Assembly (NCBI RefSeq): GCF_000224145.3
Contig: NC_020179.2
Span: 4,249,417 to 4,313,416 of the forward strand
Reading direction: 5' to 3'
Length of the DNA: 64,000 bases
From: Ciona intestinalis
Lineage: Eukaryota; Chordata; Ascidiacea; Phlebobranchia; Cionidae
A program made the position numbers and the translations under genes. Numbering within the stretch: the stretch's first letter is position 1; each line of letters begins with the position of its first letter. The notes below the pieces were generated by a model, which worked only from the letters and a program-made list of their open reading frames with translations, made no database searches and was not told where the DNA came from. Of the stretch, positions 53,162 through 63,988 are shown one piece after another.

Positions 53162-56053
53162 GTAATTTTACTGTTTAATGTGTGGCATAAAATTGCTTAA
53201 ATTCTGTTTATAGTAGTTACCTTGCTATATTATAATTTTTCGCGTATCTTAATGTAATTTTTGACACAAACGCGCGTTTTTTTTACCCAAAGTATATGTA
53301 TGTATAGTCAGTGGGACCTAAGAAATACTTTTATACTTTTAGTAGTAATCAGTTTATGTAAGGATTAGGCTAGTGCACTATTTTGCCCTAATTGGAAATT
53401 ACAATGCTAAATTTATATCCACCTAATCATGGCTTTTCCTTTTTGAATGAATGGAACTTACTTTATCCTCACGTGGCTGGAAAACGACAGTCTTTGTAAC
53501 ATGGGTGTTCATAAACCTTTTGCCGTTAAGTGTCTTGCCCAAGGATACATACGCCCACAACAATGACAGCAGCAACAAGCCTTGAACCCATTACCACAGG
53601 CGCACTAACCACTTTGCCACAGCGTGAATTTTATATTGCACTACAACCATGTTTTGTTTAATTGTTATAGAATACTGGCGAAATGAAAAACATAATGAAA
53701 GATTGGCACAGCGCTGTCTATCATAAATCTGTATTCAGTCTTTCATCTGAATTAGAAACAAAGGAAACAAAACAAGAAAACCAAGGTAGAGCCATATATT
53801 ACATAGTTGTGTACTTCTGCTAAATATGTGTTGAACAAATAAAACTTTTTACTTATGTTCATTATACAGTCATTATGTTATTAAAACACGGATGTTCTGT
53901 TTCATACATCTCATGGCAGTTTAACTTAGTAGGTGGTTATATTTTTTGTTTTCTTACCTCTTACCTGTTTAGCCTAAACAGTTAAGGTTTGGAATTCTAG
54001 TAATGTTAAATAGAGCTTTGATAACCTTTCATTTGAATACGAGGGTGATGATGCCAGTTATTGGTGAAATTCCTCTCTTATGGTACATTATTAGTTGGAC
54101 TCGATTTTTGTTTGCTATGTATTTAGTAATACTTGGTGTATTCTGTTATGATGCAACGAGAATTGTCCAACAATATGAGTGCTAGATCAGGGCCAGATTT
54201 ACTGAACATATCACAGTTATTTTGCTAACATGTTAAATAATTGAAATATAATAACTTCCATTAATATCGTATCATGACATATATATTTATTGTATGGCAT
54301 TGTCAGTCTTTTGGACTAAAGGAATAAAATGTTGTGATAAATCTAATGTTGGATTACAGAGACAATGTGTAGAATATGCCAATCACTGGATGATTCAATT
54401 GATAACCAACAAGTAACACCATGTGCATGTAGTGGCTCATTACGTTATGTGCATATGATGTGTTTGCAACAGTGGAGAAAAATAAAGCAAGCAAAAGGTT
54501 AGTGTTTAACATAGGGGTGTCCGGGAATGTCAACTTAGCTTTTGTGGGGTGACAATAACAATATAACATATGTTTTAACTCCCCAATTTTAAGCCTAATA
54601 CAGCTTTTACCCTGCTGTTAGGTGTCTATACAAACAAGCAGAGCCAAAGTATATTGCATTCACCACATTAACCAATGAGGTTCCCTATGCTTGACAACTA
54701 TGAGTGTAACTGTATTTTAACAATGCCACCCCAGCTTTTACCCTGCTGTTAGGTGTCTATACAAACAAGCAGAGCCAAAGTATATTGCATTCACCACATT
54801 ATTCAATGAGGTTCCCTATGTTTGACAACTATGAGTGTAACTGCCCTTTATCACCCCAGTTTTGATTAATGTAATGTAGAAATTCCAGGGTTAGCCTGTC
54901 CACCCTGCCACCCCAGGTTTGGTGCCTGTGTTATTATTTCCCAATAAATATTTAATTCGATTTTTATTCTAGGTTGTGATGTATCAATATGTGAGTTATG
55001 CAAGCAACCTTACAACATTGAGTTGCTTGGATCAAGTGACGTACCACCAGATCATATTATGAAGGTATTCAACAATACATATATAGTAGGGTGGGAAAGA
55101 TATGACATCTTACCATTCTATTTCTTGTCCCAATTGGTAGTAAACAAAGAACATTTAAAGAAATATAAAACTGGATCCTTACGACTCCCATAGACCGTTG
55201 TTAATTGTTGGATTAATTATATAAAGATTATTCCGCATAACTTTTGTTTATCAATTGAAATAGCTTGTGTTATAAATTACTTTTTTGTGATAGCTGACAA
55301 CCAAGGAGTACGAGGCATGGCATGTATCACACCTGGGATGTAGGTTTATTACCCCAACACCCAGGGTGCTAACATTTAGACCCCACTGAAGCAGTTTATA
55401 GACACTTCATAAAAGAGATTCTATTCTATAAGCGTGAGGTCTTCAGTGGGGCACACCTGAGACCTAGGAAGTGGGTCTATTACCCTAACACCCGTGCTAC
55501 TATGTATACCCAATTGGGGAAGTAAATAGACACTCAAAAATAGAGATTCTTTATGTGTGAGATCCTACATTGAGACATGCCATGAGAAAGTTTCCATTCC
55601 CCTACTGTGGCTCTTATGTTCATGAATCCATAAATTTGCTTCTATTTAAAACATTTCCCAAATATTTCAGCTCCAAGAAGATTTGCGTCAACTTGTAAAG
55701 TCGGGGGTTTACCTAATGTTAATGATGAGGTCATTGAAGAATGATGTCATCAGCGCTCAAGCAGATCTTCGTATGATGTCATCGGATGATATGACATCAT
55801 CAGATGTTGTGACATCATCAACAAACGAGGAAAACCAAAGAAAAAGTAGGTTTTAATAAAAAGTTAATTTCCTTGATGACTGAGACCTTATTTTCATTGT
55901 TTTTGTTTAAAACATTGAGCGGAGTAAGGTCTCACTCTAAGTAGTTAGGCATATATCATATAAATTGATCCACTTTCTTTAGATCACCCCGGGAATTTAA
56001 GAAGAAACAACACAGACTCTCCACAATCTTCAGGTTATCAATACTTTGTATAA
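53108..56053 (+). CDS. RING-CH ubiquitin ligase, MARCH7/10-like, 6 exons
   Basis: MARCH proteins attach ubiquitin to targets through a RING-CH zinc domain. Exons 53108-53161, 53671-53785, 54360-54497, 54973-55064, 55671-55845 and 55983-56053 join in matching phases (0, 1, 1, 0, 1) to give 214 residues. Zinc ligands fit C4HC3 spacing: C60, C63, C78, C80, H88, C91, C109, C112 (MCRICQS, PCACSGSLRYVHMMC, ICELC). After it comes VKSGVYLMLMMRSL, which matches the ISSGLYLVVLLHL segment that follows the domain in MARCH7 and MARCH10; most other MARCH proteins have two membrane helices here and this one does not. It is much shorter than the vertebrate proteins, having only about 57 residues before the domain. 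Residues 160-191 are Asp/Ser/Met-rich and coded by repeated TGATGTCA/TGACATCA. Confidence 0.87.
53445..53635 (-). mobile_element. tRNA-derived SINE copy in MARCH-like intron 1
   Basis: Head with GGGTTCAAGGC on the minus strand and the TTACTTTATCC-side tail; the body is partly deleted. Confidence 0.7.
53671..53785 (+). CDS. MARCH-like exon 2
   Basis: Acceptor TTGTTATAG; codes MKNIMKDWHSAVYHKSVFSL and an acidic stretch; donor CAAG|GTAGAG. Confidence 0.75.
54085..54250 (+). repeat. Dispersed repeat with conserved short frame, copy 2
   Basis: Lies in MARCH-like intron 2; stops immediately after QQYEC. Confidence 0.75.
54360..54497 (+). CDS. MARCH-like exon 3 (RING-CH, first six ligands)
   Basis: Acceptor TTGGATTACAG; donor AAAG|GTTAGT. 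Holds C60 through C91 and WRKIKQAK. Confidence 0.88.
54603..54850. repeat. Intronic tandem duplication of ~120 bases
   Basis: CAGCTTTTACCCTGCTGTTA through AACTATGAGTGTAACTG occurs twice in a row inside intron 3 of the MARCH-like gene. Confidence 0.9.
54973..55064 (+). CDS. MARCH-like exon 4 (last two ligands)
   Basis: Acceptor TTTTATTCTAG; holds ICELCKQPYNIELL; donor AAG|GTATTC. Confidence 0.88.
55080..55207 (+). mobile_element. TA-MITE copy, right-truncated, in MARCH-like intron 4
   Basis: Begins about 15 bases after the exon 4 donor. Confidence 0.78.
55671..55845 (+). CDS. MARCH-like exon 5
   Basis: Acceptor AAATATTTCAG; LQEDLRQLVKSGVYLMLMM then the Asp/Ser/Met-rich part; donor AAAA|GTAGGT. 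Confidence 0.82.
55983..56053 (+). CDS. MARCH-like exon 6 (stop)
   Basis: Acceptor CTTTCTTTAG; 22 codons ending SGYQYFV and TAA. Confidence 0.78.
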
Positions 56054-56857
56054 AGCTGTCGTGTCTTCGGTGTTTCAAGTCTACTTGGTTGATATATTAT
56101 TCCTGTTACTATATGCTATAATTATTCTCTTTGTGTCTAGGTGTTGGGGTAATGGTCCAATTTGGCCTAAATCTCAGGTTTCATGGCATGTCTCACTGTA
56201 GGACCTCACCCATATATAACTAGAGTGTTTTCTTCAACTAGGAATATTAGACAAGCTCCCTGACTTCCTCCATCACATAAATATTAGCAAAAACAGCGCC
56301 TGTAATCACAACAATCTTAAGATTTTTGCAATTTCCCAAATATGTGTAGTTGAGATGAACCTTTTTTTGACTATGTTGTACATTAACAGATAATGAAGAC
56401 AACCAAGAATATATTTCCCGTCAAACTATTAAACAAAGAAGTAAGAAATGTTCAAGGAAAGGCAACTGACTGTAAGATTGTATTCAAAACATCTTTTTAC
56501 CTTAACTGCCTGTGTATATATATACAGTTTCTTATACATTGGGTAGAATATGATATGATACGCTACTTGTGTGTCAGTATCATACACTGTGTTAAAGCAA
56601 TTACTAAAGTTCAAATACCTTGTGTAGTTATTAAGTTTCACCCTACATGGGTTATACGTTTAAAGTTCACGCTACAATAACTACATCGGCTTGTCCGAGA
56701 TATTATGGGCATAATAGCATAGATTAAACGTTTTTAGCTTCCAAATTATAACCATGATATAAATGAATAAACCAGCGGTTCAAACGCTTAACATTGACAG
56801 ATGTATTGACATTTTAAAACGAGTCGCTTACTGAATCACGATCTATGTTAAACATAT

Positions 56858-57055
56858 AGTAGTTTGGGGTAAGATGGCCCATGTTTTAGTCTTTTTTTAT
56901 CGTCACATTCGGTTGTAAACAAAGAATATTTACAGAATTCTATAACCATATCCCCACGCGACTACATAGCGTTGGTAATTGTTAAAAAAGCGGTTAGGAA
57001 AAATTGGATATTATGTGTCAAAGGTGTCCCATCTTACCCCGCCCTACTGCTATAT
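56858..57055 (+). mobile_element. TA-MITE copy
   Basis: Mixed ends of the two subfamilies. Confidence 0.78.
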
Positions 57056-57601
57056 ATTACTTACTTTACACTTGTGAATGTAATACAAAGCACATTCGTT
57101 TTGGTTTTCAAAAGTGTTGCGAATTACTGCTAGACAACAACTAATATACTGCACGGACATATTTCAGTCTTACATAAAAACGAGTTAAATTTTTGGCAGT
57201 TATAACGTCATGATTGGAATCTTCGGTGGCAAAAATGAATGTTTCGGATTTCAATTAGAAATATGTGGCACACATTATACCTAGTATATAAACGTAACAA
57301 TACTAACATATTTACACGGTAGTGGAAAATATCATACAGTATAACGAAAAGTTTTTTCGCGGAAATTTGAAAAGTGACACCCGAAATGCGGTGGTTTTGA
57401 TACAATATTTAAATTACTGTAGTTTTTTTGGCAATAATGGACCAACTGGAATAAATGCTGTTTTTGGAGTAAAACTTGGGTGCTAAAACCTATGTTAGCA
57501 CTCCGTATCAAAAGTTAAGGTGACAGGCCATTCACCCCCAACGTTACGCTTCTGCTTGTATACAACATCATATGAATCTTGTAGACTCGCTACTTCTTCT
57601 T

Positions 57602-57699
57602 TTAATCGATCCTTTCCACGATCGACGTCAAACAAACCAAACTAGAAGCTCCCTTGGTGTCGCTGTTGCTCACTGACGTCACAGGGCTCGAGTTTCGAT
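57602..57699 (-). CDS. MRF: MRF exon 3 (Domain III, stop)
   Basis: Acceptor TTGTTCGCAG; two bases complete Asp, then 31 codons ending [14 protein letters not shown] and TAA. Compare SSLDCLSSIVERI in vertebrates. Another frame here is open too but meets a stop at 57640 and has no family match. Confidence 0.92.
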
Positions 57700-60600
57700 C
57701 TGCGAACAAAATATAATCAATTTATGACGTCAGTTATATGCTAGCTGCACAAATTCATATATATAGTTAGTGATATATACAGGATAAAAGTTTTTATTCT
57801 TTACCCTTTTTCACCGAAATAAAGGACACATTTAACACATTATATACAAATGTCCTGATCGTATTTTATAAACTATTGACAACGGTCTATAGGAGTTGGA
57901 GCGTACGGTTTTATAATGGGGCGGAAAATAGAATGAAAATGTGTCCCATCTTTCCCCACCCTACTATATACAGTTTATTGGTGGTTAAATAAAACACGCG
58001 ACCGCTAGCTCAATATTCCGAATAAAACCACGGAATATATTGAATTGAAGCGTTGACTACTTACGTTATTACCGCGTTATATTAATAGATAAACTTGGCT
58101 TGGTCAGGAAAGCATTTTAATTTAACATTTCCGCCCGTATGGTATGTACATCAACAGTAAGTCTATTTCCAACGTCGATAAACGAGAATCAAAGTGAATT
58201 AGGTCATCCGCCACTATGCCGTCATAAAGGATTATACACAGACCATTATGACATAATAATGCATGGATTTAAGAGCGTCGGATTAAAAGGTCATTATGTT
58301 TATTAAGTGATGACAGAACTATTCTCGAATAATTATCTCATTCTGGAAATTTAAGTTTTAAACCGTCTATGACGTAACAGTCAAATTGCTTTCTTGTGGA
58401 TTGTTTTTAACAATGTGTTTGTGATGCGGGTAAGATGGGATACCAGTAGCACATAGTGTCTCATATTTCCTAAACGTGTTATCAACAATTAACGCTCTTT
58501 TAAAGTCGCGAGAAAACGGTTATATTAACTCTTTGTATATTCTTTATTTATTATACCAAATGGGACGTTAAAAATGAAAACCTGGACCGTCTTACCCCAA
58601 CCTATTATATTTGTTCTGTTTCGCGTACAGGTCGCTTTCGTTATGACGTCATAGTGGGGTAAATTCGCGATGTTTGTCCCTTTGTTGTCAAACTTTTAGT
58701 ATATTCAGTTAATTACCTTCCGTTGTTGTTGTTGGTTCGTTTACGACAGCGATGACGTCAGGGGTTGTTGACGAGGGTCTGGTGACGTCATCAGTAAGCA
58801 AGTTTACCGGGAACGTATCCTGTGTGTGGAACATAGTTGTTATTTGCACGTACGCGCATGTTGTTATTAACCTCGCGGTATAAAAACATTTATTGTGTAT
58901 TAACAACGTATGTGAATCTCGACAGTGAGCATGAGGTGTATGAATACACCATATGTGTCTGGTGTATAAGAAGACACCCATATTATAACTTGACAGAATG
59001 ACAGTGAGCATGAGGTGTATGAATACACCATGTGTGTCTAGTGCATAAGAAGACACCCATATTATAACTTGACAGTGAGCATGAGGTGTATGAATACCTT
59101 CATGTTGAAAGTAGAAATTGAGCATGATGTGTATAAACACACGGCACACATTAATCCTAAGCGTTATTAATTCCAAACCGTTCTACCCCGAGATAAACCT
59201 TATAATAAATAGCATCTTATACACACAGGCAGTAGCATGCGCATATTATATTTGTGGCCACAACTTAAAGCCGTATATCTTACAACGCATAAGCTGGATT
59301 AGATCATCATAGACAACCCACAATGATCTTAAATATAACTTACGCCACCAACAAGCATCACTTGTGGCTTCTAAATTGCCTCCGCTCTTTAAAGGCGCCA
59401 GAATTTCAATTACAAATTAATATTAAGTTTATATTTATGCTGCTACTGCATATTTGACCTATAAACCCATACCGCTATATTAGGGAATGCATTAAGCAAC
59501 TCGAATAACGTTCTACATTATAAAAGATAACATCGAAACAACATTTTTATTTGCAATTTTTGATGTCTGTAACGTGATATCTCTTATTGGAAATTTAAAC
59601 ATTCAAGCCTAAAATCGTCGCTGAAATAAGCAATCATACGAAGATATATTCGAATTGTAATAAATGTGGGATTAATGTATTGAAAATCGCATGAGCCAAC
59701 TTTGTAGTACGTTGCATATCCCCCGTGTATAATACACCGTACGACGTACATCCTGGGTAAATGGGACAAGTTTAACCTAGAATGAGACCCTATAGATCCT
59801 ATTTCGCTTCCCTTGCCTTTACATATTGGTATATAGTAGGGTGGGGGAAGACGGGACACCTTTCGTTTTATTTTCTCGTCCCATTTAGTAGTAAACAAAG
59901 AACATTCAAAAAATTATAAAACCGTATCTTCACGACTCCCATAGATCGTTGTTATTTGTTTAAAAAGCAATCAGGATATTTTGATGCTATGTGTTAAAGG
60001 TGTCCCGTCCTCCCCTACCCTACTATATATTACAACGTATTGCGACTTAAACCAGACTTTCCCTTGTTTCAACTTAAGACGGGGGTTCAGCAATTTAATG
60101 TTAAAACATATTTCAAAGCCACATAATGCCACCCTTTGATCGTCTATAGTTCAATTTAATTAAACCCATGTTGTGGCTTTATTACAGCATGCGTGGGTTT
60201 CCATTTGAACCTACGTAGACATTCAAATCGTTTGAAGTTGTTTTATATTTGGGAATGGCGGCTTTGGGTAACCTTTCCGTTTGCTGCGCGTTTTTGTCTA
60301 TATAAGCTGACGCTTGGCGTCGAAACCGCAAATGCATTCCTGCACGGAGACAGCCTGAAAACCATATCTTGTTACAAGGGTCGGTTTGGCACGCTTGGGC
60401 GTCTTGTGCGTCCCTTGGGGGCCTTGGGCCACGTGCGGGGCTTTGTAGATGTTCACTGTAGGCATTTCCGCGCTTTCGCGGGTCATACGCGAGCGCTATG
60501 ACGTACTGTAGTCGGCTGATCGTTTCCCCGAGGAGCAATAATGTACGGATATGCCGAAGCCATTAGCTGCTAGATTGAGGCGGTAAATTGGTAAAGGAAG

Positions 60601-62323
60601 CAAATCTTTGTTAGATTTTTATTGGGATTAAATTCCGTCGTTAGGTGGCGATAAACATGCGTGTTTTGAGAGTGGGGAAACTCGGAAATAGAAGTAGAAA
60701 GAAAACGATAATATTAGGAAAGAAAGGATAAAGAAGAAAAGGTTAAAGTACCTGAGGTTGAGTATTTTCGTCGCCCAAATCCGACATTATGAAGGACGAT
60801 GACGTGGACTCAAGAAGGGACTCAACCGGGCTTGACGTCCTTGATGACGTAAGTCTGACGTCATCGGACTGATAAAACGGCGAATCAACTTCGGTTTTGC
60901 TAACGAAAGTTTCGCCCAAGCTTAAAGTCGTTTCTGGTTTGGTTTCTGGTGATTTTGCATCAGACTGTTGGTCGCCATACAACATATGTTGTAGATTGTA
61001 TATGTAGGTTATCGCGTTGCGAAGAATCTCAACTTTCGGAAGTCTCTGGTTCGGGTTTGCGCATGCGCAACGCTTAAGGGCGTCGTACGCTTGGTTGACA
61101 CGTTTAAGGCGTCGTCTCTCTCGTAGTGTTGCCGCCCTCCGTCGGTCGTGTGGCCCAGTTTTACGTTTACACGCTTTGCATGCCCATACTAAACATTGAT
61201 GGCCGTTTGGGTGGCTTGTATGGTGATAATGCGACATCTTTGTGTCCATGTCTTCATCCTGCGATAAACTATGAAGATCTGATAGTGGTGATAGCTCCAT
61301 CATGCGGTTGGATGTGAACGTGTTGGTTGGAGTGATGAGACTGTTGTTTATCACGGGGCTGAAGTTTTCAAAGCTTTGTAACTCTGGGTTTAGGATTGGT
61401 ACATGTGGCTGGTTGACTACTTGGTTGTGGAAATGTTTTGGGCGGTTCAGCGTCGGCTGGTGCTTCGCAGTGTGGTCAGGTTTAAAACTGCGGCTTTTTT
61501 CGTTCGGAATTTGAAGCAATTCTTCAACGCTTGGAAGAGAATCGGATGCGGAAACACTGTTTAAGTCGCTGAAGATTATTTGCTCGGGAACACTGTTTTC
61601 TTGACACATTTGGTTGGTCTCGGTTAAGTATTGCATCATAGCTTTCACTGTGTCGTTGTGATTCTCCTCTGTTGATGCAAATGTGATTGTCGGCTCAATG
61701 CTGCTAATAGGGGGTCCTGTGAACTGGATGTCTTCAACTCTGCTCTCATGGATCCTGGGTTTGGAGGTTTCGTTTGAGTTGAGGAAGCTTTCTAAAACAA
61801 ACTCGATCGGGTTTTGTTCGTTTTCTTGCTTCACCTCAATGGAGTTACGTTTGCCCCGAATATCGGGGTTTCGTAGCGAACTTCCACGGGAAACTGGCCC
61901 TCCAATCCCAGCGTCACGGAAACCCATTCCCGATCCGAAACTTGTCTTGCTGGTAAGGTTACCAGTTGACCCGTACCTCGAATCCGGGGACGAGTAAGCG
62001 ACGTCTGAATCGCTACAACCGGACGCCATATTACTAAGTTCCTCAAGTATCGAGATATCGCTCTTTTCCGCATCGATTCCGATATAATTTCCCTCCACGC
62101 ATCTCTTCAGTTCGTCCAGTTCCGATAAAACCCCCGAAACTTCTCGACTTACCGGCGAAACCGCTGTATCTGACAACAAAACGTCGCTGCTTGCTCGCTT
62201 CAGTCGTGAAGGCGTCCGTTTTTGTGACGTCATAATGGGGTTTGTGGCGTAACTGGTGAAATAGCTGCTGCTGTTGGAGAATATTGAAGAGAGGTCGAGC
62301 TCCTCTAGAGAGATACACGTCAT
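57602..62323 (-). CDS. MRF: MRF: MyoD-family myogenic bHLH transcription factor
   Basis: Nuclear regulator that commits cells to muscle. Exons 62323-60752, 58819-58717 and 57699-57602 join in phases 0 and 1 to give 590 residues. A Cys/His-rich motif ([16 protein letters not shown], residues 375-390) precedes the bHLH (393-450), with [14 protein letters not shown] keeping the myogenic Ala-Thr pair and [16 protein letters not shown] in helix 2. The last exon codes [14 protein letters not shown], the MyoD-family Domain III. Reading through the first donor instead adds only Val-Leu and a stop (526 residues), with an AATAAA at 60623. This agrees with the published Ciona CiMDFa and CiMDFb, which as I recall differ by a C-terminal sequence of 68 residues (66 here). 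The N-terminal 370 residues are Ser-rich and much longer than in vertebrate MyoD. A splice acceptor ends at 62356, just upstream of the ATG. Confidence 0.96.
57803..57968 (-). mobile_element. TA-MITE copy in MRF intron 2
   Basis: Diverged left end, intact right end. Confidence 0.75.
58428..58609 (-). mobile_element. TA-MITE copy in MRF intron 2
   Basis: Second subfamily; ends about 100 bases from MRF exon 2. Confidence 0.78.
58717..58819 (-). CDS. MRF: MRF exon 2 (isoform b linker)
   Basis: Acceptor TTCCACACACAG; 34 codons plus one base, Thr/Pro/Val-rich with two GACGTCA codings of DV; donor GAAG|GTAATT. Confidence 0.82.
58915..59100. repeat. ~71-bp minisatellite, two to three units, in MRF intron 1
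   Basis: Inverted relative to the array at 42085; same unit. Confidence 0.88.
59831..60029 (+). mobile_element. TA-MITE copy in MRF intron 1
   Basis: Full length, both ends intact. Confidence 0.87.
60193..60540. other. GC-rich island in MRF intron 1
   Basis: Markedly more GC-rich than its surroundings and open in several frames (118 and 62 codons on minus, 102 on plus). No splice route I tried joins it to Domain III, and none of the frames resembles a known protein. Role unknown. Confidence 0.5.
60618..60623 (-). terminator. Candidate poly(A) signal for the short MRF isoform
   Basis: AATAAA on the minus strand about 120 bases after the isoform a stop. Exon 1 from about 62355 to here is about 1.74 kb, in line with the reported 1.8-kb CiMDFa message. 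Confidence 0.6.
60752..62323 (-). CDS. MRF: MRF exon 1 (N-terminus, Cys-rich, bHLH)
   Basis: 524 codons from ATG 62323 to CAG|GTACTT. In the unspliced isoform the frame runs on for two codons to a stop at 60743-60745. Confidence 0.97.
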
Positions 62324-62354
62324 CGTATAAATATGTCAAACTACCGGCTAGATT

Positions 62355-62357
62355 TCT
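62355..62357 (-). promoter_or_regulatory. Splice acceptor upstream of the MRF start
   Basis: TATTTTGTATTTCAG ends at 62356, 32 bases before the ATG. Either a 5'-UTR intron or a spliced-leader trans-splice site. Confidence 0.5.
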
Positions 62358-63252
62358 GAAATACAAAATATATGAGGTCAATACATAATCTTAATATCTT
62401 GCAACTTATGGTTGTAATTTTGCAACGGTTCTCCTTGCACTGTAATTGCAAGTAACACATAATATTAAACCTATAACTGCACATTCGTTTAGGTTAAGAT
62501 TTTGTATAAAAAACAAGTCTTGCGAAAAATAATTTAGAACCGGCGAAAAGTATATACCCTGAAGACTTGATATAATTTAAGCGTGATAAGTTTAATCCAT
62601 TCACTTTTATAATGTTTCACGATTTAATATTAGAAACTTGTTTCGTCGGGGATTCGTAACTGTATTCTTTCTGATTCTATATATAGTAAAGTCTGGTATA
62701 TAATATACTTCGTGCAACGATAAGGCTTGCAGTTTAATTGCAACTAACATATTATTACGAACTTCCAAACTCAACATTAAGCATGATTCCTGTGTAAAAT
62801 AACTTGATCACCGAATGGCTAATGTAATACTCGTAGGCTACTTTTGCAAGACCTTATGTCTGCAATTTGCTGCAGTTTAAAACTTTAGTTCGCCGCTAAC
62901 TATATACCATGTAGATCTACTTGTATTAAAACACGCTATGTGACCATGCCTGGTTATAACAGACATTGGCTACTATATATCATTGACTGGCTATCGCTTG
63001 ATAACTTTACCATGCGTGGCTGGCTAGCGATGTTATAGAATGCATGGCTTGATGCAGGCGCTATTTAAGACACTCGTTTATGACGTCACAGTAGGTGACA
63101 ATGCTTCTTCTTCTTCTGCATTCCAGAACTCCGGAGCGCCGGTCTCGCGGGAGACTCTAAGTCACGTGCCGGGCAGACTTTGAAGTTATAATTTTCACTC
63201 GTACTGGTTCGCTCGAGATGCGTAAGCCTTTATTTTATGACTGAATCGTTGN
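62358..63252. promoter_or_regulatory. MRF upstream region
   Basis: AT-rich sequence directly upstream of MRF up to a large gap, so part of the promoter is missing. It has a TGACGTCAC at 63079, a CACGTG-type E-box at 63162 and a more GC-rich patch at 63120-63180. Promoter role is inferred from position. Confidence 0.45.
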
Positions 63253-63988
63253 NNNNNNNNNNNNNNNNNNNNNNNNNNNNNNNNNNNNNNNNNNNNNNNN
63301 NNNNNNNNNNNNNNNNNNNNNNNNNNNNNNNNNNNNNNNNNNNNNNNNNNNNNNNNNNNNNNNNNNNNNNNNNNNNNNNNNNNNNNNNNNNNNNNNNNNN
63401 NNNNNNNNNNNNNNNNNNNNNNNNNNNNNNNNNNNNNNNNNNNNNNNNNNNNNNNNNNNNNNNNNNNNNNNNNNNNNNNNNNNNNNNNNNNNNNNNNNNN
63501 NNNNNNNNNNNNNNNNNNNNNNNNNNNNNNNNNNNNNNNNNNNNNNNNNNNNNNNNNNNNNNNNNNNNNNNNNNNNNNNNNNNNNNNNNNNNNNNNNNNN
63601 NNNNNNNNNNNNNNNNNNNNNNNNNNNNNNNNNNNNNNNNNNNNNNNNNNNNNNNNNNNNNNNNNNNNNNNNNNNNNNNNNNNNNNNNNNNNNNNNNNNN
63701 NNNNNNNNNNNNNNNNNNNNNNNNNNNNNNNNNNNNNNNNNNNNNNNNNNNNNNNNNNNNNNNNNNNNNNNNNNNNNNNNNNNNNNNNNNNNNNNNNNNN
63801 NNNNNNNNNNNNNNNNNNNNNNNNNNNNNNNNNNNNNNNNNNNNNNNNNNNNNNNNNNNNNNNNNNNNNNNNNNNNNNNNNNNNNNNNNNNNNNNNNNNN
63901 NNNNNNNNNNNNNNNNNNNNNNNNNNNNNNNNNNNNNNNNNNNNNNNNNNNNNNNNNNNNNNNNNNNNNNNNNNNNNNNNNNNNNNNN
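63253..63988. other. Assembly gap (736 N)
   Basis: Continuous N almost to the right edge. The last 12 bases resemble the internal part of a MITE copy (TCTTTTATCGTC). Confidence 0.98.

Noticed and set aside
57530..57645. Open frame [17 protein letters not shown]... overlapping MRF exon 3 and its 3' side
   Set aside because: It is in a different frame from Domain III, follows an in-frame stop and has no family support; most likely 3' UTR.
60290..60600. Alternative MRF second exons in intron 1 (three phase-compatible acceptors)
   Set aside because: They open short frames but lack Domain III; the exons at 58819 and 57699 give a clear Domain III with correct phases.
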